Shown: piece by piece, positions 48,563-57,663 of the stretch
How the letters are laid out: every line of letters starts with the position of its first letter
How positions within the stretch are numbered: position 1 is the stretch's first letter
Origin: CAVONB01 sp963697205
Lineage (GTDB): Bacteria > Pseudomonadota > Alphaproteobacteria > Rhizobiales > Hyphomicrobiaceae
Assembly (NCBI GenBank): GCA_963697205.1
Contig: CAVONB010000012.1
Span: forward strand, 124,001-188,000
Direction: 5' to 3'
Length of the DNA: 64,000 nt
Program-made: the position numbers and the translations under genes
The notes under the pieces: model-generated
Told to the model about the DNA's origin: nothing
Database searches by the model: none
What the model saw: the letters and a program-made list of their open reading frames with translations, nothing else

Positions 48563-49393
48563 GTGTCTGTCGAGTTGTACGAGTTTGCCCGTGGTGGGCT
48601 GTCACGCGCCGTGGCCATCGCCAATGGCCAGTTTCCCGTCGTCCGTGTCGGAGGTGTGAGGGTCGGTGCGCTGTCCCGCGCGGAGTGGGCAGACTACACG
48701 ATTGCCGCTGCCCACAATCACCGCAGGACGGGCGGTCGCCCGCGCCTGACCACGTCGGCCAACGGCAACGTCCAATCGCTCTACGCGCGCTCATCGCGCT
48801 TTCGCACGCTTCTCGACGGCTTCGATGCGATCGAGGCCGACGGCATGCCGATGGTCTGGGCATCGCGCCTGCTGACGCGCACGCCCATTCCCGAGCGCAG
48901 CGCTATGACGGACCTGTTCCACGACGTCGCGGCTCGTGCTGCGAAGGAAGGGCTCTCGCTTTACTTCCTCGGCGGCAACGAGGACGTCAGCGCCACCGCT
49001 GTCGCCAATGCCGTTCGGCTCTATCCCGGACTGATCGTGGCAGGCCGCCGCAACGGCTACTTCACAGCAGACGAGGAAGAGGGCGTTGTCGGCGCGATCA
49101 ATGCGGCAAAGCCCGACATTCTGCTTGTCGGCTTCGGCGTGCCCAAGGAACACGAATTCGCGATGCGCAACGTCGATCGCCTGCACGGCGTTGGCGTGAT
49201 CAAGACCTGCGGCGGACTGTTCGACTTCCTTTCGGGAAAGAACCCGCGCGCGCCGCAGTGGATGCAGGATTACTCGCTGGAGTGGCTTTATCGCCTTTCC
49301 AACGAGCCGCGACGCCTGTTCTGGCGCTATGCCACGACCAACGCGCATGCGCTCTGGTTGATGACGCGACAAACGACGGACGTGCGAACGTGA
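48563..49393 (+). CDS. WecG/TagA/CpsF family glycosyltransferase
   Basis: A 276-residue enzyme of the family that adds the second sugar to a lipid-linked precursor, such as ManNAcA transferase WecG or GumM. Conserved pieces are TTSANGNVQSLYARS, IEADGMPMVWASRLL, the AMTDLFHDV region, YFLGGNEDVSATAV, VGFGVPKEHEFAM and CGGLFDFLSGKNPRAPQWMQ. The start is GTG at 48563. It is upstream of the priming sugar transferase in the same direction, which fits a role in the second step of repeat-unit assembly. Confidence 0.9.
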   Translation: MSVELYEFARGGLSRAVAIANGQFPVVRVGGVRVGALSRAEWADYTIAAAHNHRRTGGRPRLTTSANGNVQSLYARSSRFRTLLDGFDAIEADGMPMVWASRLLTRTPIPERSAMTDLFHDVAARAAKEGLSLYFLGGNEDVSATAVANAVRLYPGLIVAGRRNGYFTADEEEGVVGAINAAKPDILLVGFGVPKEHEFAMRNVDRLHGVGVIKTCGGLFDFLSGKNPRAPQWMQDYSLEWLYRLSNEPRRLFWRYATTNAHALWLMTRQTTDVRT

Positions 49394-49447
49394 CGTTGCG
49401 CGGGACCTGGGGGGACCGGTGCCGCGCAACGAACAGCCCTGTAAGCC

Positions 49448-51034
49448 GTGGGGAGACGGCGGGGGGGCGCAAGTGAGCCGGTGAAGTGTAAGCAATCAAC
49501 GACGGCGTGTGTTCTCGTGTCGCTCAATGATCTCCCCGAAGACAAGCCCGAAGCGCGCTCAGGCACCGTGGAGCCTTTCCCGGTTCGCACCCGGGCACCG
49601 TCTCCCGCAGATGACGGCACTCTCAACGCAGCGTCCTGGTCCCGTCCCGCGCTATTGGTCGCGACACTCGTCATCCTTGAGTTCGGCTGGATCGTCGCCT
49701 CCGGCATCGTCTCCCGCCTGATGATCCTGGGCGCGCAGGTGCCCGGCGCCACAGCACCCGATTGGATCGGTCTTCTCCTGCTGACGTCGGCAATGGCCGG
49801 CATGAGCCTGGTCATGCTGACGCTGACCGGCGGCTACGACAACATCGCAGAACAGAATGGCGCCCCCGCACGTCTCTCCAGACCCGCCGCCAGTGTGGCG
49901 CTGTGCTTTGCCTTCCTGGCCTTGCTGGTGAGCGCCCTGAACCTTCACGCGCTCGTGCTCGACACGTGGATCTTTGCCTGGGGGCTCGCCGGCGTGCTCG
50001 GCATCGTCATCTTGCGCAAGATCGCGCAACTGATCGTGCGTGTCTCCAAGGCGGACGGCCACCTGAAGCGGCGCGTCGTCGTGTTCAAGGCCGGAGCACA
50101 CGGCGACGGCGTTCTCGCTCAAGTCCAGGACAATCCGGACAATGTGGAGATCGTGGCCGTCTTCACCGATGACGCCGCAGCCGTCCGCCGAACCGACGGA
50201 CAACAGTCCAAGGCCGTTCAGGAACTGATCGATTACGCGCGGACACACGAATGCGACGAGGTCATCGTCGCGGTTGCCGCCTCCGAGCCGGTCTACCTGC
50301 GGCGGATCCTTGCAGCCTTGTCCGTGCTGCCCTGCGAGATCAGTGTCTGCCCGGCGCTGATCAGCCTGCCGGTAGCCCACGTCTCCGTCGACGCCGCAGG
50401 GTCCGCGTTGATCTGGCGGGTGCAGCCTCGGCCGATTGACGCTCTCCACCTCCTGGTCAAGTCCGCGCTCGACCGCTGTCTCGCCGTGGTTGCCCTGCTG
50501 CTGCTGTCGCCGCTGCTTCTCTTGATCGCCGCCGCCATCAAGTACGGCAGTCCCGGCCCCGTATTCTTCGTCCAGAAGCGGCACGGCTACAACAACAGGA
50601 TCATCCGCGTCATCAAGTTCCGCACGATGACCGTCATGGAGGATGGTCCTGTCGTGATGCAGGCCCGCGCCAACGACGACAGGATCACCGCGGTCGGCCG
50701 CATCCTGCGCAAGACGAGCCTCGATGAACTGCCGCAGCTGATCAATGTCCTCAAGGGCGAGATGTCGCTCGTGGGCCCTCGCCCGCATGCTCTGGCCCAC
50801 AACGAGGAATACGCAGCCCTGATCGAGCGCTACGCCAACCGCCACCGCATCAAGCCGGGCATTACCGGCTGGGCGCAGGTCAACGGGTTCCGCGGAGAGA
50901 CGAAGGATGTCGCCCAGATGCGCCGTCGCGTCGAGTACGACCTTTACTACATCGAGCACGTCTCGCTGCTGCTCGACCTGAAGATCCTGCTGATGACCGT
51001 GTGGACCGTGCTGTCGGGCCGAAATGCGCACTAG
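49448..51034 (+). CDS. Undecaprenyl-phosphate sugar phosphotransferase
   Basis: A polyprenyl glycosylphosphotransferase (WbaP/ExoY type) of about 528 residues that starts repeat-unit assembly by moving sugar-1-phosphate to undecaprenyl phosphate. Four N-terminal membrane helices (about 65-200) are followed by a CoA-binding-like domain and a fifth helix near residue 345. The catalytic domain contains PVFFVQKRHGYNNR, VIKFRTMTV, LRKTSLDELPQLINVLKGEMSLVGPRP and the terminal YDLYYIEHVSLLLDLKI. Possible GTG starts are 49448, 49481 and 49517; the longest is listed. Its TAG stop lies inside the first palindromic element. Confidence 0.92.
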   Translation: MGRRRGGASEPVKCKQSTTACVLVSLNDLPEDKPEARSGTVEPFPVRTRAPSPADDGTLNAASWSRPALLVATLVILEFGWIVASGIVSRLMILGAQVPGATAPDWIGLLLLTSAMAGMSLVMLTLTGGYDNIAEQNGAPARLSRPAASVALCFAFLALLVSALNLHALVLDTWIFAWGLAGVLGIVILRKIAQLIVRVSKADGHLKRRVVVFKAGAHGDGVLAQVQDNPDNVEIVAVFTDDAAAVRRTDGQQSKAVQELIDYARTHECDEVIVAVAASEPVYLRRILAALSVLPCEISVCPALISLPVAHVSVDAAGSALIWRVQPRPIDALHLLVKSALDRCLAVVALLLLSPLLLLIAAAIKYGSPGPVFFVQKRHGYNNRIIRVIKFRTMTVMEDGPVVMQARANDDRITAVGRILRKTSLDELPQLINVLKGEMSLVGPRPHALAHNEEYAALIERYANRHRIKPGITGWAQVNGFRGETKDVAQMRRRVEYDLYYIEHVSLLLDLKILLMTVWTVLSGRNAH

Positions 51035-51107
51035 TGTTCCGTCTCAGACATTTGCTTCCCATTGCGGCCAGGTTCCGAGCAAATGTCTGAGACATGAGCA
51101 ACACTAG
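51031..51107. repeat. Palindromic element 1 of a head-to-head pair
   Basis: A 77-bp element flanked by CTAGTGTT and AACACTAG with an inner perfect 16-bp stem, GTCTCAGACATTTGCT pairing with AGCAAATGTCTGAGAC, around a 21-nt loop. Arm spacers are unequal (2 and 6 nt). Its reverse complement aligns along its whole length to element 2. It overlaps the sugar transferase stop codon. It has no terminator-like T tract. REP-like or MITE-like behaviour is possible. Confidence 0.8.
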
Positions 51108-51120
51108 CAACTCAATGATT

Positions 51121-51199
51121 CTAGTGTTGCTTATGTCACTGACGCTTGGTGGACCACCTTGCGGCGACCGGGAACCAAGCGTCAGTGACGCAACACTAG
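51121..51199. repeat. Palindromic element 2 of a head-to-head pair
   Basis: A 79-bp element with the same CTAGTGTT/AACACTAG ends and a perfect 16-bp stem, GTCACTGACGCTTGGT pairing with ACCAAGCGTCAGTGAC, with a 23-nt loop. Against the inverted element 1, five stem positions differ and each has a matching change in the opposite arm, so base pairing has been preserved while sequence changed. Both loops contain a TTGCGGC- or GCCGCAA-like core. The two elements are 13 bp apart. Confidence 0.8.
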
Positions 51200-51657
51200 G
51201 ATCTCAAATCGAAATTCGCCACATCGTCTCGGGCGCACGCACAGCGGGCTTCCAGAGCGAGAACGGCGCAAGGACCAAGTAGGTGCGAGCGTGATGATCG
51301 ATGACCCCGTCACACACCGCTCATCATGCTCATCCCGACGCCTCGATTGTCATGGCGGCCACACGTTCGACGACCACCAATTGAGACGATGTTGCAAAGC
51401 CGTTGGCGATTCGAGCAGCGGCCGGTTTCGAGACAATCACGGATCTGCATGTGGACGGATGGATCGACTTAACTCTCCCCCCACCGGCGATTTGCAAACG
51501 GCCTAGCGGCATGTTTCGGTGTGTACCAATTCGGGACGGAGCTGGTTGCGGTCGTTGGGCCGCTTGATGATCCCAGCATTCATTCACGGACGAACGCCGA
51601 CGCCGCGCGATCGCCCGGGCCCCCAGTGCGGCGGCAGTAGTCGATAGCGAGGACGGC
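51200..51657. other. Region upstream of the giant dehydrogenase gene
   Basis: About 458 bp without a gene I can support; short frames exist but look random. A moderate GAGG ribosome site precedes the ATG at 51658. I see no further copy of the palindromic elements. Confidence 0.4.
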
Positions 51658-54600
51658 ATGGCGAGCTTCCTGTTTCTTGGGACCAGTCAAATCGGAGTGA
51701 GTGAAACCGCGGGCACCGTGTTTGTTCCCGTGGTGCGGACTGGCGATCTCACAAGTGCTATCAGGATCGAGTATGGCGTCACGCCTGACACGGCGACGTC
51801 CGACGTCGACTTCGTCCAGCCCGCCACGACGCTCTTCCTCGAGATCCCCGCCGGCGAGTCGACCGGCTTCATTGCCGTCGACATCCTCAACGATGCCGAA
51901 TTCGAGGAGACGGAGACCTTCGCCGTCTCCCTGATCAGCGCCGATGCCCTCACGCCCGGCGAGACGGCGACGCTGCTGGCGCCGCGTACCGCCAACATCG
52001 ATATCCTCGACGATGAGAACCCGGTCGTCGATCCGCCGATCCCGCCTCTGGTCTCAGATTACAGCGTCACCGAGACCGTCATCGCCTCGGGGCTCGATGC
52101 GCCGGTTGCGCTGGAATGGGGCCCCCAGGCCGAGCCCGTTCTCTATGTCGTCCTCAAGACCGGCGCCATCGAAGCCTACGACGCCGCGACGAATACGTTC
52201 ATCGGCACGGTTCTCGACATCAAGGATCGCGTCAACTCGATCCAGGATCGCGGACTGCTCGACATCGCGCTCCATCCCGACCTCGAGAACAATCCCTATC
52301 TCTACGCGTTCTACGTCGTCGATCCTCCGGAAACGCAAGGACTGACGGGCAATGCCGGACCGGACGGCGCTGGCAACCGCTTCGCCTATGTCTCGCGCTA
52401 CACCTTGGACGCTGCGACTGATTACACCACGATCGTCGAGGACAGCGAGGTGATCCTGATCGGCGGTGCCGGGCAGTCGCTCAGCGATTTGAGCGGCGCC
52501 GGCGCCATCGACAGCACCAGCGACATCGCCGCGCCGAGCTCCGAGGTCGACCCGCTCACCGGCCTTTACAAGGAAGACTTCATCAAGGTCGATTCCCGCT
52601 CGCATGCCGGCGGTGGCCTGGCCTTCGGTCCCGACGGCGCGCTGTATGTGGCCATTGGCGACGGCGCTTCCTTCGATCAGATCGATCCCAGGGCCGTCTC
52701 CGTCCAGGACCTCACCTCGCTGAGCGGCAAGATCCTGCGGGTCGATCCGATCACGGGCGACGGTCTGCCGGACAATCCCTTCGTCGAGCCCGGACTGGCG
52801 CTCGACAGCAATCAGGCGAAAGTCTACCAGCTGGGATCGCGCAACCCCTTCGCGATCACCTTCTCCGATGACGGTCGCCTCTTCATCTCCGAGACGGGTT
52901 GGTATTCCTGGGAAGAGATCAACTCGGGCCCGGCCGGCGCGAACTACGGCTGGCCGTTCTACGAAGGTGGCGACAACGGCGTCGCGCTCCAGTCGCCCTA
53001 CGCCAATCTGCCGGAAGCGATCGCGTTTTATCAGGACGTGGCCAACGGCCTGGTCGAATTGCCTTTGCCGGGCTTCCGCGCGTTCAGCCACGATAACGCC
53101 GATCCCGGTTACGAGGTGCAGGCCATCGTTGGCGCCTCCGCGATCTACACCGGCGACGTCTATCCGGCCGAGTTGGCCAACACTTACTTCTTCACCGACG
53201 TTTCCCAGGGCGAGATCTTTGCTGTCGACATCAACGACAGCCGCAACGTGACCTACCTCTACACCGCCGAGTTCGGGTTTGGCCCGGTGCACTTCAATAT
53301 GGGGCCGGACGGCTACATCTATATCGCCGACCTCGTCACAAACACCGTCAAGAAGCTCGAGATCACGTATCTCGGCCCCGTCGCACTCGACGACGCCGCA
53401 GTCGTCACCGGAACCGATCCGGTGGTCATCGACGTGCTTGCCAACGATACCCCGCCCGACGGCGCGGAACTGGCGATCGTGTCGGTGACGCAAGGTGCCT
53501 TCGGCGTCGTTGCCGTGGATGACAACGGCACGCCGGCCGACACGACTGACGACTTCGTCGTCTACACGCCCGGCGCCGCCTTCGCCGGTAGCGACAGTTT
53601 CTCCTACACGATCAGCGACGGCGAACGCGAGGCAATGGCAAATGTCGCCATCGGGACCGGTGGCACGTCGCTCATCGCCTTCGAGGACTTCGAGACCGGT
53701 GCGGTCGGCTGGACCTCGAACACGACGACGGACGGCGGTGCGGCTCTGACGCAGTTTCTCGGCCGCTTCGGCGTCGGGCCGAGCCCCGCGACCCAGAAGA
53801 CGTTCGCGCTGCCCGCGGGCGTGACGGCTGTGACGCTATCGTTCGACTTCTACGAGATCGACAGCTGGGACGGTACCGGCGGTTGGGACTTCCTGAACCT
53901 GACCGTGAACGACACGCCGGTGTTCATGGAGGCCTTCCAGCACGCCAATCTTCAAGGCGTCGACGCCGTCGACGCCGGCGTGCGCACGGGATCCATCCCC
54001 GGCATGACCTGGACGATCACGCCGGTCACGGACGGCGGCACGTCGCTGGGCTTCGGAAATCTCTGGTACCAGACCGACCAGATCCACCATGTCGAGGTCG
54101 TCATCGACAACCCCGGCACAGACCTGAAGGTGGGGTTCGGCAGCACGCTCGGCAGCGAGTTGGCCGATGAATCCTACGGCATCGACAACGTGCGCATCGT
54201 CGCTGACGGCGTGGTCGTCGACCTGCCGCCGACGGCGGTGGCCGACGTGGCCACGACGCTTGTCGACACCCCTGTCGCGGTCGCGGTGCTCGCCAACGAC
54301 AGCGATCCCGAGGGCGCTGCCCTCTCGATCGTCGCGGTCGAGAACGGCCTCAACGGTCTCGTCGCCATCAACGACAACGGCACGCCGTTGGTCACCGGCG
54401 ACGACTTCGTCGTCTACACGCCCAACGCAGGCTTTAATGGACCGTCCGATCAGTTCAGTTACACGATCAGCGACGGCGCCAACACCGCCACGGCGACCGT
54501 CAGCGTGACGGTCGGCTCCGAACCCGTCGACCTGCCGCCGACCGCGGTGGCCGACGTCGCAACGACGCTGGTCGGTACGCCCGTCGCCATCGCGGTGCTC

Positions 54601-57498
54601 GCCAACGATAGCGACCCCGAGGGCGCTGCCCTCTCGATCGTCGCGGCCGAGAACGGCCTCAACGGCCTCGTCGCGATCAACGACAACGGCACGCCCCTGG
54701 TCACCGGCGACGATTTCGTCGTCTATACCCCGAACGCGGGATTCACCGGCCCGTCCGATCAGTTCAGCTACATCATCAGCGACGGCGCCAACACCGCCAC
54801 GGCGACCGTGACTGTGGCCGTCAACACCGAGCCCGTCGACCTGCCGCCGACTGCGGTGGCCGACGTCGCAGCGACGCTGGCCGGCACGCCCGTCGCCATC
54901 GCGGTGCTCGCTAACGACAGCGATCCCGAGGGCGCCGCCCTATCGATTGTCGCGGCCGGCAACGGTCTGAATGGCCTCGTCACCATCGACGACAATGGCA
55001 CGCCCTTGGTGAGCGGCGACGACTTCGTCGTCTATACGCCGAACGCGGGCTTCACCGGGCCCTCCGACCAGTTCAGCTACACGATCAGCGACGGCACCAA
55101 CACCGCGTCCGCAACCGTCGATGTCACGGTCAACTCAGGGACGGGCGGCGGCGTCATCGCCTTCGAGGACTTCGAGACCGGTGCGGTCGGCTGGACCTCG
55201 AACACGACGACGGATGGCGGTGCGGCCCTGACCCAGTTCCTCGGCCGCTTCGGCGTCGGTCCGAATCCCGCCACCCAGAAGACGTTCGCGCTGCCCGCCG
55301 GCGTGTCGGCTGTCACGCTGTCCTTCGATTTCTACGAGATCGACAGCTGGGACGGCACCAGCGGTTGGGACTTCCTGAACCTGACGATCAACGACACGCC
55401 GGTATTTATGGAGTCCTTCCAGCACGCCAATCTTCAAGGCGTCGACGCCGTCGACGCCGCCGTGCGCACCGGCTCGATCCCCGGCATGGCTTGGACGATC
55501 ACGCCGGTCACGGACGGCGGCTCCTCGCTCGGCTTCGGCAGCGCTTGGTACCAGACCGACCAGATCCACCATGTCGAGGTCGTGATCGAGAACCCGGGCG
55601 CCAGCCTGACGGTTGGCTTCGGCAGCACGCTGGGCAGTGACCTGACCGACAAGTCCTACGGCATCGACAACGTGCGCATCGTTGCTGATGGCGCGGTCGT
55701 CGACCTGCCGCCGACGGCGGTAGCCGACGTCGCCACGACGCTGGCCGGCACGCCCGTCGCCATCGCGGTGCTCGCCAACGACAGCGATCCCGAGGGCGCC
55801 GCGCTGTCCATCGTCGCTGCCGGCAACGGTCTCAACGGCGTCGTCACCATCGACGACAACGGCACGCCCTTGGTGAGCAGCGACGACTTCGTCGTCTACA
55901 CGCCGAACGCGGGCTTCACCGGGCCCTCCGACCAGTTCAGCTACACAATCAGCGACGGCACCAACACCGCGTCCGCAACCGTCGATGTCACGGTCAACGC
56001 TGAGCCCGTCGACCTGCCGCCGACGGCGGTAGCCGACGTCGCCACGACGCTGGCCGGCACGCCCGTCGCCATCGCGGTGCTCGCCAACGACAGCGATCCC
56101 GAGGGCGCCGCGCTGTCCATCGTCGCTGCCGGCAACGGTCTCAACGGCGTCGTCACCATCGACGACAACGGCACGCCCTTGGTGAGCAGCGACGACTTCG
56201 TCGTCTACACGCCGAACGCGGGCTTCACCGGGCCCTCCGACCAGTTCAGCTACACAATCAGCGACGGCACCAACACCGCGTCCGCAACCGTCGATGTCAC
56301 GGTCAACGCTGAGCCCGTCGACCTGCCGCCGACGGCGGTAGCCGACGTCGCCACGACGCTGGCCGGCACGCCCGTCGCCATCGCGGTGCTCGCTAACGAC
56401 AGCGATCCCGAGGGCGCCGCGCTGTCCATCGTCGCTGCCGGCAACGGTCTCAACGGCGTCGTCACCATCGACGACAACGGCACGCCCCTGGTGAGCGGCG
56501 ACGACTTCGTCGTCTACACGCCGAACGCGGGCTTCACCGGGCCCTCCGACCAGTTCAGCTACACAATCAGCGACGGCACCAACACCGCGTCCGCAACCGT
56601 CGATGTCACGGTCAACGCTGAGCCCGTCGACCTGCCGCCGACGGCGGTAGCCGACGTCGCCACGACGCTGGCCGGCACGCCCGTCGCCATCGCGGTGCTC
56701 GCCAACGACAGCGATCCCGAGAGCGCCGCGCTGTCCATCGTCGCTGCCGGCAACGGTCTCAACGGCGTCGTCACCATCGACGACAACGGCACGCCCCTGG
56801 TGAGCGGCGACGACTTCGTCGTCTACACGCCGAACGCGGGCTTCACCGGGCCCTCCGACCAGTTCAGCTACACGATCAGCGACGGCACCAACACTGCGTC
56901 CGCAACCGTCAGCGTGAGCGTCAGTGACGGCACCGGCGGGCCCGTTCTGGTGGCGGCGGAAGATTTCGAAGGCGGCGCAATCGGCTGGTCGTCGAACACG
57001 ACGACGGATGGTGGCGCGGTGCTGACAGAGTTCTTGGGTCGTTTCGGTGTGGGCGGCGACCCGGCGACACAGAAGACGTTCGCCTTGCCGGCCGGTTCCG
57101 GCAGCGCGACGCTGTCGTTCGACTTCTACGAGATCGACAGCTGGGACGGCACCGGCGGTTGGGACTTCCTGAACCTGACCGTCAACGACACGCTGGTGTT
57201 CATGGAGGCATTCCAGCACGCCAATCTGCAGGGTGTGAATGCGGTCGACGCCGCCGTGCGCACGGGCATCGCACCCGGCATGAGCTGGACCATCACACCG
57301 GTCACCAGCGGTGGCACATCACTGGGCTTCGGCAGCGCGTGGTACCAGACCGATCAGATCCATCATGTCGAGGTGGTCATCGACGATCCCGGTGCGAGCC
57401 TGAAGGTGGAGTTCGCCAGCACGCTCGGCAGCGAGTTGTCCGACGAATCCTATGGCATCGACAACCTGCAGGTCTATGCCGACTTGCTGGTGAGCTGA
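51658..57498 (+). CDS. Giant Calx-beta / PQQ-type sugar dehydrogenase / Ig-like repeat protein
   Basis: A 1946-residue acidic protein. Residues 1-125 are a Calx-beta domain. Residues 135-575 match the glucose/sorbosone dehydrogenase beta-propeller (DAPVALEWG, RGLLDIALHPDLENNPYLYAF in part, SHAGGGLAFGPDGALYVAIGDG in part, GSRNPFAITFSDDGRLF, GPAGANYGWPFYEGG). Then come eight bacterial Ig-like (Big_9/VCBS-like) units (one, three, four) with three copies of a 180-residue FEDFETGAVGW domain placed between and after the groups. No signal peptide is seen, suggesting type I secretion as an extracellular or cell-bound protein. Whether PQQ is used is not shown. Location within a polysaccharide locus suggests a surface or matrix role. 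Four units are nearly identical in DNA. Confidence 0.85.
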   Translation: MASFLFLGTSQIGVSETAGTVFVPVVRTGDLTSAIRIEYGVTPDTATSDVDFVQPATTLFLEIPAGESTGFIAVDILNDAEFEETETFAVSLISADALTPGETATLLAPRTANIDILDDENPVVDPPIPPLVSDYSVTETVIASGLDAPVALEWGPQAEPVLYVVLKTGAIEAYDAATNTFIGTVLDIKDRVNSIQDRGLLDIALHPDLENNPYLYAFYVVDPPETQGLTGNAGPDGAGNRFAYVSRYTLDAATDYTTIVEDSEVILIGGAGQSLSDLSGAGAIDSTSDIAAPSSEVDPLTGLYKEDFIKVDSRSHAGGGLAFGPDGALYVAIGDGASFDQIDPRAVSVQDLTSLSGKILRVDPITGDGLPDNPFVEPGLALDSNQAKVYQLGSRNPFAITFSDDGRLFISETGWYSWEEINSGPAGANYGWPFYEGGDNGVALQSPYANLPEAIAFYQDVANGLVELPLPGFRAFSHDNADPGYEVQAIVGASAIYTGDVYPAELANTYFFTDVSQGEIFAVDINDSRNVTYLYTAEFGFGPVHFNMGPDGYIYIADLVTNTVKKLEITYLGPVALDDAAVVTGTDPVVIDVLANDTPPDGAELAIVSVTQGAFGVVAVDDNGTPADTTDDFVVYTPGAAFAGSDSFSYTISDGEREAMANVAIGTGGTSLIAFEDFETGAVGWTSNTTTDGGAALTQFLGRFGVGPSPATQKTFALPAGVTAVTLSFDFYEIDSWDGTGGWDFLNLTVNDTPVFMEAFQHANLQGVDAVDAGVRTGSIPGMTWTITPVTDGGTSLGFGNLWYQTDQIHHVEVVIDNPGTDLKVGFGSTLGSELADESYGIDNVRIVADGVVVDLPPTAVADVATTLVDTPVAVAVLANDSDPEGAALSIVAVENGLNGLVAINDNGTPLVTGDDFVVYTPNAGFNGPSDQFSYTISDGANTATATVSVTVGSEPVDLPPTAVADVATTLVGTPVAIAVLANDSDPEGAALSIVAAENGLNGLVAINDNGTPLVTGDDFVVYTPNAGFTGPSDQFSYIISDGANTATATVTVAVNTEPVDLPPTAVADVAATLAGTPVAIAVLANDSDPEGAALSIVAAGNGLNGLVTIDDNGTPLVSGDDFVVYTPNAGFTGPSDQFSYTISDGTNTASATVDVTVNSGTGGGVIAFEDFETGAVGWTSNTTTDGGAALTQFLGRFGVGPNPATQKTFALPAGVSAVTLSFDFYEIDSWDGTSGWDFLNLTINDTPVFMESFQHANLQGVDAVDAAVRTGSIPGMAWTITPVTDGGSSLGFGSAWYQTDQIHHVEVVIENPGASLTVGFGSTLGSDLTDKSYGIDNVRIVADGAVVDLPPTAVADVATTLAGTPVAIAVLANDSDPEGAALSIVAAGNGLNGVVTIDDNGTPLVSSDDFVVYTPNAGFTGPSDQFSYTISDGTNTASATVDVTVNAEPVDLPPTAVADVATTLAGTPVAIAVLANDSDPEGAALSIVAAGNGLNGVVTIDDNGTPLVSSDDFVVYTPNAGFTGPSDQFSYTISDGTNTASATVDVTVNAEPVDLPPTAVADVATTLAGTPVAIAVLANDSDPEGAALSIVAAGNGLNGVVTIDDNGTPLVSGDDFVVYTPNAGFTGPSDQFSYTISDGTNTASATVDVTVNAEPVDLPPTAVADVATTLAGTPVAIAVLANDSDPESAALSIVAAGNGLNGVVTIDDNGTPLVSGDDFVVYTPNAGFTGPSDQFSYTISDGTNTASATVSVSVSDGTGGPVLVAAEDFEGGAIGWSSNTTTDGGAVLTEFLGRFGVGGDPATQKTFALPAGSGSATLSFDFYEIDSWDGTGGWDFLNLTVNDTLVFMEAFQHANLQGVNAVDAAVRTGIAPGMSWTITPVTSGGTSLGFGSAWYQTDQIHHVEVVIDDPGASLKVEFASTLGSELSDESYGIDNLQVYADLLVS
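55699..56934 (+). repeat. Four tandem 309-bp coding repeats
   Basis: Units of 309 bp (103 residues) begin at 55699, 56008, 56317 and 56626 inside the giant gene. They differ at only a few bases, for example codons for Ser or Gly in the SSDD/SGDD positions and one GGC/AGC in the fourth unit. Each encodes one Ig-like unit beginning VDLPPTAVADVATTLAGTPV. Three earlier, more diverged copies lie at about 54226-55140. Copy number may vary by recombination or be wrong in assembly. Confidence 0.92.
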
Positions 57499-57530
57499 CA
57501 CGCGGCCCGCGCGCGCGGCACGACGACAAA

Positions 57531-57556
57531 CGGCCCGGATCTCCAGATCCGGGCCG
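57531..57556 (+). terminator. Strong hairpin after the giant gene
   Basis: CGGCCCGGATCT (57531-57542) and AGATCCGGGCCG (57545-57556) form a perfect 12-bp stem with a 2-nt loop, 32 bp after the stop. A modest T-rich stretch (CTGCATTTCGT) follows. It is probably a terminator for the plus-strand gene and may also serve the convergent glycosyltransferase. Confidence 0.75.
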
Positions 57557-57663
57557 CTGCATTTCGTGGGATCCGAGGATCAGTGGCAGCCAGCGCGTCT
57601 CGCCGCGCGCCAAGACCGCCGCGACCGCCGAGGGACGCGGGCGGCTGGGCCGACGGTGCGGAG

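Noticed and set aside
51094..51282. A 62-codon frame across both palindromic elements
   Set aside because: It reads through the hairpins, has no domain and is explained by the repeats.
55699..56934. CRISPR-like regular repeats
   Set aside because: The 309-bp period, uninterrupted coding and absence of spacers and cas genes rule it out; these are protein-domain repeats.
55135..57219. A 694-codon minus-strand frame opposite the giant gene
   Set aside because: It mirrors the repeats of the real gene and has no ribosome site or known domain.
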